Part shown: positions 59,601 through 64,000 of the stretch, piece by piece
Layout of the letters: each line of letters begins with the position of its first letter
Position numbering within the stretch: the stretch's first letter is position 1
Assembly (NCBI RefSeq): GCF_037975245.1
Contig: NC_092569.1
Coordinates: 5,512,501-5,576,500 of the forward strand
Source of the DNA: Apostichopus japonicus
Lineage: Eukaryota; Echinodermata; Holothuroidea; Aspidochirotida; Stichopodidae
Reading direction: 5' to 3'
DNA length: 64,000 nucleotides
Notes under the pieces: model-generated
Database searches by the model: none
Told to the model about the DNA's origin: nothing
Seen by the model: the letters and a program-made list of their open reading frames with translations, nothing else
Made by a program: the position numbers and the translations under genes

Positions 59601-61462
59601 ATAATGGTCACCCATGATCAAATTTCAACAAGCATTATACCCCCCCGGCCCCCACTCTAAAACAAGTTATCCAAACTGGCACATTTATTTGTCTATTTTA
59701 ACAAATTCCTGAATGTCTCTGGAAAAATCAGAAATAACACTTTTTGTAAACTTCTAGCAAGATTAAACCCTGCTTAAATTTGGGGCGAATACCAGATTTT
59801 TAAGAGAAACGTCATCAGAGATGAAGTGTTTGTGTACAGCACATGTACCAATATGATTATTATAATGACATATACGTACGTTGGCTTCAGTTGTCTCAAA
59901 GTCTCTTCGTGTATCAACTATATATATTGTTCATGTTCCAAATTAGCATAACTCGGTGTGCTTGAGGACATTCACCGCACAAATCACAGTTTACATGGTA
60001 GCCACGGTAACCTCCATAGACTTGATTCAGTGTTTCCTAGGTAACATCCCACACAAGCCAGGAATGATTGCACAACTACTAATTATCTACACTGAAAGCA
60101 TCTGGCTACATTGCAACGTGATTTCATGTGCAAGACAAAAGTTTATGGCAATATATACTGTGTCACATTACACTGTTATGTGCTGAACTCGGTGGTATGA
60201 GACTTCTTCACAAAAGTAAATATATTGCATCACATAGACTCCTCTTAAAATGGTATCCATTACAATTCCCAACACAAGCAGCATCAAAATCTTTCATGCT
60301 GCTTCCTGAGTTTTTTGTTTTCTTGAGATAATTTCTATATTCCCATGATTGATTTAGGTAGGGGTACTATGAACCTTCATAGAAGGGCCACCCCAGAGGG
60401 ACATCCAGGATTTTACCAAAGAGCAGACGTGGTCCTGGGGTAATTTAGTCTGACTCCCATGTAATGGGTGTGGGGTCCTCCCCAAGAAAGTTTCTGAAGT
60501 CATATGGTGCATCCTAAGGCAAATTTAAAAGTGTAAATAAGGTGTATTATTAGTCTAAACACATGCTTAAATACATTTGACATTACACACTGTGTGAGGT
60601 TGAAAAATAGAGGGGGTGGGGGAGGGGAGGGGGTGGGGAGCTGTAAACTCCACACCCTCACCTCTGTGCAAGCTACTGCTGTGATTCCTGGTTACACAAT
60701 ATGCAAGGTAATGAGGCTTTCGACTGCCCCCTTCACACCCCAAAGCTAATGTTTCTAAGGGATCACCACCAACTGAGGGCTGGTTAACTCAATTGTTTAA
60801 AGCACAGCGCATATGTAATACTGAGGACGCAAGGGCGAAATCTCTTCTAGGCATATATTTCTTTCCTCTTTTCAAGTTTGTGCTCCTTCTTCTAAAAGTC
60901 CTGCTGGAATCCATTCCATGTTACAGCACTGGATAAATATATTTTGGAAGACACAGCTGCATACTTTACAACACTCAATCTATAAAATGCATGACACACA
61001 AAAAAAGGTTAAAACTTCTCCTGAAAATATTGACTCATTTTAAACCTCACATTCAGAATAAAAACATTTGCTTTTATCACCATACAGAGACTGTGCAAAA
61101 GACAACAGAAACATGCATATTCATTGCGATTAATCTAAAAGGACAGTCAATTCTGATTCCAAAAACGTTCGGCGGACAAATACGTATAAAATGCGTACTT
61201 GTGATGTGTGCCCGGTTACATATCATCTGTTTCGCTTCTCTCCCGTATCTGAAATTCCTGAGGAATAAAGCCATCAAACATAGTTTTTTAGCTTTCCAGT
61301 TTTTCAACTTCTTGCCATTAGTCAATCCAATGACGTTTCATCTCTCTGTCTATCTGACTATCTGGTCAAGAGCTTACAACCAACATACTCCATCTCCGTA
61401 TATATACTACTGCTTAGCAGTCTTTAGCTCCAACGGTATCTTTTGCAAAACTGACTTATATT
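56691..61462. other. Intergenic region and L3MBTL-like 3' UTR
   Basis: No coding gene is supported. The part just left of 61463 should be the 3' UTR of the L3MBTL-like gene; its end was not determined. PolyG at 58780-58791, polyC tracts at 59320 and 59641, a G-rich block at 60610-60640 and a weak tRNA-like sequence at about 60779-60850 (GGTTAACTCAATTGTTTAAA, a possible SINE head) are present. Confidence 0.4.
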
Positions 61463-61591
61463 TCAGTCGTCTTCAGTCTTTTTCAGTATTAATATTGCAT
61501 TGTAAATTTTCAAAGCTGGACCAAGCTTGACACTCATAATTTTGACAATGTCACTTTGGTTTAGTAGTAGAAATGCTTCTCCATCAATTTG
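61463..61591 (-). CDS. L3MBTL-like terminal exon, second part of SAM domain
   Basis: 129 bp including the stop. Acceptor TTTTTTCAG. Encodes QIDGEAFLLLNQSDIVKIMS, VKLGPALKIYNAI and LILKKTEDD. The IDGEAFLLL and KLGPALKIY blocks are the SAM core helices shared with Polyhomeotic and L3MBTL. Confidence 0.93.
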   Translation of the reverse strand, partial: QIDGEAFLLLNQSDIVKIMSVKLGPALKIYNAILILKKTEDD

Positions 61592-63572
61592 CTGAAAAAA
61601 GAGAGAGAGCGAAAAAAAAAACTGTTTTAATGCATGAACATTGATTTAGTTATAATCTAGCTTCATGCAGTACTTGACTGATTTACAAGGCCTCTAAAAG
61701 CTGACACATTAAATGTGCCCAAAGACGGCTGCCATATACTATTTTTTAAAACATTCTAGACTGCTGTAATCAACCAATCAAGACATTTAAAGGCAAGGGC
61801 ATAAGTGAAGACAGTGAAAAGATCTGCTTAAAGGATGACTTCAGGGTTGCGTCATAGTCCGAGAAAAAAAAGAAACATTTTAGCGCTAGGAATGCTTCTA
61901 TAGCTACTCCGATTTCAAAAATATTCACCTTTACAATATCTCTGAAATGCTCCTTTAATGCTAAATTGATGACTACAACAGTAAACTCAGTCCCAGGCCT
62001 TAATGGTCATTCAATTCTAGTATCTCGACCGTAACATATTCTTTTAACTTTGTATAAACAACAGAGCACCCTTGCATGACATTCTACACCGATTGTCAGT
62101 GTCAAATTTGAAGCACATTATCAACAGGTCATTTGAGGCCAGAAAGTTCTTGTTTTCCAATTAGTATTTTGTCGCATATGAGGAACTGACCTCATTGTCT
62201 GTGTAGTAGACTACACTGTTTTAAAGGGCCATTTTTTAAAACTTGAAAGTGTTATAAGTATAAAACCTGGAATAAAAGCATTATTTTTCAACAGTCAGCA
62301 ATATATCAAAATTAATTTTGTGCCTAAAGTCATCCTTTCACTAAGGCCTAACTTCTGCTTCTGCTTGATACTGTGCAAATACCACCAGAAGAGGCTGGTT
62401 ATCACACACAGGGTCAGTGTGGAAGAGTAGGATTAATTTTTAAAGTGAGCCTTCTCGACAAGAACCTGAACCCTATCTGTCATTTGGCTATTATGTCGGG
62501 GAATAAAACCAGCACGAATTCCCTATAAACCAAGTGAAACAAATCCGACTGATTAGTCTAGATTTAATACAACTTTAATTAAGATCAATTGAGACTTGCC
62601 AACCTGAAGTTCTCAGAAATGAGGTTGATACTTTTTCTCTTTTATATTACCTCTTCAGCAAATTTGGAAGCATGTTCATTGCACCCAGGTAGCTTGCGGA
62701 CAAATTCCGCTACTTCCTCCTGGTTCCACTTGGCGACAGTACTGTAATCGAGGTCGGCTACCCCTGGTAAGAGTTTGGCATGCTGCTCCCAGCATAGAGG
62801 GAGATCTTTGGCGGGATGTGGGGACATCGCTGACATGAAGACTGATTGGTGGAGTTGTGTCTGTAAAGTATTTTGGGCTTGATCTATAAGTGGAGGTAGA
62901 AAAGGATAAACTTGAATGTTTCCTTGGTTCCTGAGGAGCACCTGTAACAAATCCACCTATCCTTGAGGTAGATGGAAGTGTGGAGTAGCAGAGTGTGTGG
63001 GGGGGGGGAGATGGGGAGAGTAGGAGAGTGTGGGGGAGAAGAAGGTGGTGGGGGGAGAAGGTGGAGGGGTAAATATCATCATATTTGAAATCAGGGTGCT
63101 TTAATCCGCTTCATTATTTCAAAGCAGTCAGCATACAAGATGCTAAAAATGCTTGGCTACAACTTTCAGCAACAGATATCCCCTGCACTACATTTCCAGC
63201 CTGATCTAGTGATCCATTCAATCTACACAAGCTGTGTCTTATCTTCATCTCATGTCTCAAGGAGGACACCTGATATAGCCTATACCTAATCAATCCGACA
63301 CATGTGATATTTTAATTTGATAAAAAGTTTGTACGTAAAGGTTAATATCTCCACACAGGCAATACTTATGCGGTGATAGGATGGTGTCTCAAAGTGTGGT
63401 TATGCGGGAGATGCCACACGTTCAGACTGGCTTAGATCTCTGTGTACTATATGTGCCTGATACATACATCATTTAGAACTTGTTCAGAAGATAACACCAA
63501 AATACTCCAACCTTACCTTCATCACCTGTGTTTTTCGTCTTCCTTTTCTTTGTTTTAGTGAATTTCTTGTGC
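61463..63572 (-). CDS. L3MBTL-type MBT protein, C-terminal exons (partial gene)
   Basis: Three coding exons, 63572-63517, 62883-62651 and 61591-61463, join in phase into a basic stretch HKKFTKTKKRKTKNTGDE, then LHQSVFMSAMSPHPAKDLPL, CWEQHAKLLPGV and a SAM domain, ending KKTEDD and TGA at 61465-61463. The block LHQSVFMSA-SPHP, CWEQH-KLLPGV and DIVKIMSVKLGPALKIYNAI is characteristic of L3MBTL1/3/4. Family knowledge: these nuclear proteins bind mono- or dimethyl-lysine through MBT repeats, compact chromatin, and self-associate through the SAM domain. The MBT repeats and zinc finger should lie beyond 64000. Which vertebrate paralogue is closest cannot be settled from this tail. Confidence 0.9.
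62651..62883 (-). CDS. L3MBTL-like exon, first part of SAM domain
   Basis: 233 bp. Acceptor CCACTTATAG, donor GAAGAG|GTAATA. Encodes QAQNTLQTQLHQSVFMSAMS to VAKWNQEEVAEFVRKLPGC and ASKFAEE. An upstream acceptor TTTGTTACAG at about 62943 would lengthen the exon. The nearer one is preferred for its pyrimidine tract and matching phase. Confidence 0.88.
63517..63572 (-). CDS. L3MBTL-like exon, basic linker
   Basis: 56 bp. Acceptor TATTTCCAG, donor GAAG|GTAAGG. Starts in phase 2 and ends in phase 1. Encodes a Lys/Arg-rich stretch like the one before the C-terminal region of L3MBTL proteins. Called mainly because its donor phase fits the next exon exactly. Confidence 0.7.
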
Positions 63573-64000
63573 CTGGAAATAAGAACGAACATGAATGTGT
63601 TTTAATTGATAAATCACTTTGTACGGAACTTAAAGCTGTTAAAGAACTACAAGAGTTATCAAACATAGAAGAGATCTGAGAAGATAAACGAACAGAAGTT
63701 AAAAAGTATCTGATGTTTCCATTCCGGCAGGAATTTTTATTGAATCATACTTGTAAAATATTAACACGTCAGAAAATCATGCAGAAAGGTTGTCACCTTT
63801 ATGTAACTCAAAAGAAATCATACTATTAGCGTAAAAATTAGTCGTAAAAATAACTGCTGATTATTATTATTATTATTAGCAAACTATACAAATTATTTGT
63901 CAAATTACCAACAAACAGCAATTCCATACCAGACACAGGTGTGTATACAGCTACACAGCCTCCATGTTCACTGTGTAGAATCATGGGCTATATACTGGGC
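63573..64000 (-). other. Right edge: L3MBTL-like intron
   Basis: No further exon was recognised before the window ends. An (ATT)n tract at about 63860-63880. Confidence 0.4.

Noticed and set aside
60991-61530. Plus-strand open frame of 179 codons
   Set aside because: It overlaps the L3MBTL-like terminal exon and 3' UTR on the opposite strand, is His/Lys/Phe/Leu-rich without a domain, and has no splice or homology support.

Overview
This is a eukaryotic, intron-rich, AT-rich animal window. Three protein-coding genes were rebuilt exon by exon from conserved protein sequence, splice signals and matching codon phase. All three lie on the minus strand. Their intron-rich structure and their closeness to vertebrate proteins, together with DIRS, L2-like LINE and tRNA-SINE repeats, suggest a marine invertebrate, perhaps an echinoderm or another deuterostome. 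The species is an inference; nothing in the window names it.

Layout from left to right. (1) 1,608-22,748: a complete Rab10 small GTPase in five coding exons (204 aa). Intron 1 is about 13 kb and holds, 0.5 kb upstream of exon 2, an unexpected second GTPase-type first exon (10,085-10,280). It has a changed P-loop and switch I but the same splice phase. Rab10 introns also hold an 81-bp minisatellite, a 54-bp near-perfect palindrome, a foldback MITE-like element and a tandem repeat carrying perfect DR1 nuclear-receptor-type sites. (2) 22,749-31,240: no gene recognised; several minisatellites and a LINE tail. (3) 31,241-51,999: the ciliary kinase CILK1/MAK (RCK family) in twelve coding exons, about 593-632 aa, with the TDY activation motif at residues 157-159. 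Intron 9 contains a 6.4-kb DIRS tyrosine-recombinase retrotransposon (35,284-41,681) inserted into a 111-bp satellite array. The DIRS element has inverted termini, an internal complementary region, RNase H and recombinase remnants, a gag-like zinc knuckle and two nested SINEs. (4) 52,000-61,462: no coding gene supported; a highly uniform 67-bp array and SINEs. (5) 61,463-63,572 and beyond: the last three coding exons of an L3MBTL-type Polycomb-related MBT protein, including its C-terminal SAM domain. The rest of the gene lies past the right edge.

The three genes act in different processes: Rab10 in exocytic and ciliary membrane traffic, CILK1 in control of ciliary length and intraflagellar transport, and L3MBTL in chromatin compaction. 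No operon-like linkage is implied. The most unusual observations are the alternative Rab10 first exon, the structurally complete DIRS element nested in a satellite inside a kinase gene, decayed DIRS-like termini bracketing CILK1 exon 3, and a satellite whose every unit carries a consensus 5' splice site in the sense direction.
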